Translations under genes and position numbers: made by a program | Notes under the pieces: generated by a model | Database searches by the model: none | The model's input: the letters and a program-made list of their open reading frames with translations, nothing else | What the model was told of the DNA's origin: nothing | Shown: one piece after another, positions 6,328-7,210 of the stretch | Layout of the letters: every line of letters starts with the position of its first letter | Position numbering within the stretch: position 1 is the stretch's first letter | NCBI GenBank assembly: GCA_023484365.1 | Contig: JAMDBA010000005.1 | Location: 1 to 7,210 of the forward strand | Reading direction: 5' to 3' | Source of the DNA: Patescibacteria group bacterium | GTDB taxonomy: Bacteria > Patescibacteria > Paceibacteria > UBA6257 > 2-01-FULL-56-20 | Length of the DNA stretch: 7,210 nucleotides

Positions 6328-6993
6328 TTATTTGTTGATTGCCACTGATTTTAATACGTTGTCTAAGTACGTATTACAAGTAGAGGTGTTTTTTGGGTTG
6401 CTATATAAAACATAACTATAAAGCTTTCCACCGACAGGGATATTCACGATTGACGAGTAGCCGTTTTCTGCTGTTAATAAATTTTCTCTTAAAGCGCTAT
6501 ATCCTGAAACTTGAATTATTTGGTACGTATTAGATACAACAGTCAGACCGAGATCTGCTAAATTTTTATTCGCAGCACTTTCTATGTCTTTAATATTTTG
6601 ATCATTATTATTTAGCAAAGTGACATCAAAAGAGATTTTACAATTACCGTCTGAAGCCGAATTGTAAAATTGTCTATTTGTTCCATCGACAAATGACGTT
6701 GACGACAATTGTAATGATACATTTTCCGTCTTATTCTCCACTAATTGATTACCATTCGGTAATTGCGTGATTACAATTTCATCGGGCGTCGGAGAGTTGG
6801 TCTGCGCTAATTGTTTTTGAGGAAAAAAATAAGGAGCCGCGAAAGAAATCGCTGCTCCAACGAAAACTATAGCCGCAAAAATAAGAACTAGCCGCAAATA
6901 CTTTCTCTGCTTACCAGCAAACGGGGCTGCCTGCCCGGCAGTCGATGTTTTTTCTTCATTTAAATTATTGTTTGGCTTAATTTCTTCGGACAT
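6328..6993 (-). CDS. Single-pass membrane protein with exported domain, possibly PsbP-like, 221 aa
   Basis: I cannot name this protein with certainty. Residues 1-30 are a hydrophilic cytoplasmic tail ending in KQRKYLR. Residues about 34-53 (RLVLIFAAIVFVGAAISFAA) form one transmembrane helix, with the positive charges on the N-terminal side predicting N-in, C-out. A Pro/Thr/Asn-rich spacer (60-90) follows. The exported domain (about 91-221) alternates strands and helices and ends with YSYVLYSNPKNTSTCNTYLDN-type strand-helix, then VLKSVAIN. That ending is reminiscent of PsbP-like domains ('y.l.y........f..il.Sf.f'), an inference of moderate to low strength. C118 and C206 are the only Cys in the exported part and could pair. 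The stop lies five bases before the giant peptidase gene, so the two are co-transcribed. It may help export, anchor or regulate the peptidase. No Shine-Dalgarno precedes its ATG. Confidence 0.85.
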   Translation of the reverse strand: MSEEIKPNNNLNEEKTSTAGQAAPFAGKQRKYLRLVLIFAAIVFVGAAISFAAPYFFPQKQLAQTNSPTPDEIVITQLPNGNQLVENKTENVSLQLSSTSFVDGTNRQFYNSASDGNCKISFDVTLLNNNDQNIKDIESAANKNLADLGLTVVSNTYQIIQVSGYSALRENLLTAENGYSSIVNIPVGGKLYSYVLYSNPKNTSTCNTYLDNVLKSVAINK

Positions 6994-7011
6994 AATAAAA
7001 ATATTTTTATT
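6994..7011. repeat. Perfect 18-bp A/T palindrome before the 221-aa gene's start
   Basis: AATAAAAATATTTTTATT is its own reverse complement and abuts the ATG (6991-6993). It occupies the place where a Shine-Dalgarno would be. Being pure A/T it may be a chance feature, or a weak hairpin or protein site. Confidence 0.6.
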
Positions 7012-7050
7012 TTTTGGCCGTTAATTTCGATAGCTCTTTCTTAGCGAGAG

Positions 7051-7078
7051 ATTAACAACAAGCCGCCGTTTGCGTCAA
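7051..7078 (-). promoter_or_regulatory. Putative promoter of the two-gene operon, overlapping the transposase end
   Basis: Minus-strand TTGACG (7073-7078) is followed after 16 bases by GTTAAT (7051-7056). The -35 overlaps the transposase stop codon (TGA at 7075-7077), giving a leader of about 50 bases before the ATG at 6993. The -10 is only a 4/6 match, so the promoter is moderate at best. It would be an outward promoter of the mobile element if the element's end lies beyond it. Confidence 0.4.
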
Positions 7079-7210
7079 GTGGGTGTACTCGTCCATAACA
7101 TATGAGACTTTTCAGGAGTTAGTTTATTACAAATATACCTCAAAGGAGAAATAAGGCCAATCGACCAGTGAGGCCTTCTGGTATTGTACCAAAGGAGCCA
7201 GTCTATAAGT
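7075..7210 (-). CDS. IS481/IS3-like transposase, C-terminal fragment
   Basis: The last 44 codons of a DDE transposase are seen; the rest lies beyond the right edge. The reading is LIDWLLWYNTRRPHWSIGL, then ISPLRYICNKLTPEKSHMLW and a TSTPT end before TGA. The motif 'WYNt.RPH.slGl.sPl.Y' is the classic tail of the integrase core (rve/rve_3) that follows the catalytic Glu in IS481- and IS3-type transposases. 'HM.WT.T' at the very end is like the tail of IS481-type copies. The catalytic Asp, Asp and Glu are outside the window, so activity cannot be judged. The true left end of the element is not identified; it would lie between about 7012 and 7074. Confidence 0.85.
   Translation of the reverse strand, partial: LIDWLLWYNTRRPHWSIGLISPLRYICNKLTPEKSHMLWTSTPT

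Overview
The window looks like a piece of a Candidatus Patescibacteria (CPR), probably Parcubacteria-type, chromosome. This is inferred, not proven. The reasons are a very long secreted protein joining an M23 peptidase to lamin-tail (LTD), PKD and FN3-like domains with long Ser/Thr/Asn/Gln linkers, AT-rich spacers, small orphan genes, and an IS481/IS3-like transposase end. All four complete genes and the transposase end use ordinary stops (TAA, TAG, TGA), so there is no sign of TGA recoding.

Layout. Bases 1-76 (minus) hold the first 25 codons of a probable nusA, apparently leaderless. It is divergent from a 93-aa orphan gene (208-489, plus), and the two promoter regions have back-to-back -35 elements that form a palindrome. 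A strong GC-rich terminator follows (528-568). Next is a second orphan gene of 114 aa (635-979, plus) with a near-consensus promoter, a strong Shine-Dalgarno and its own terminator (994-1025). Bases 1026-1234 contain no gene, only a possible weak minus-strand terminator.

Most of the window is a two-gene minus-strand operon. The upstream gene (6328-6993) encodes a 221-aa single-pass membrane protein with an exported domain. Five bases after its stop comes the 1695-aa giant (1235-6322): signal peptide, M23 metallopeptidase with an intact active site, low-complexity linker, LTD, LTD, PKD, LTD, FN3-like, and two unrecognised beta-rich modules separated and followed by Ser/Thr linkers. An 82-bp direct repeat occurs twice in the C-terminal linkers, exactly 900 bp apart, so recombination would remove exactly one module in frame. 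The pair plausibly forms an envelope-associated wall-remodelling or attachment system, but that role is inference.

Upstream of the operon, at the window edge, is the C-terminal 44 codons of a DDE transposase (7075-7210, minus). A promoter-like -35 overlaps its stop codon and could drive the operon.
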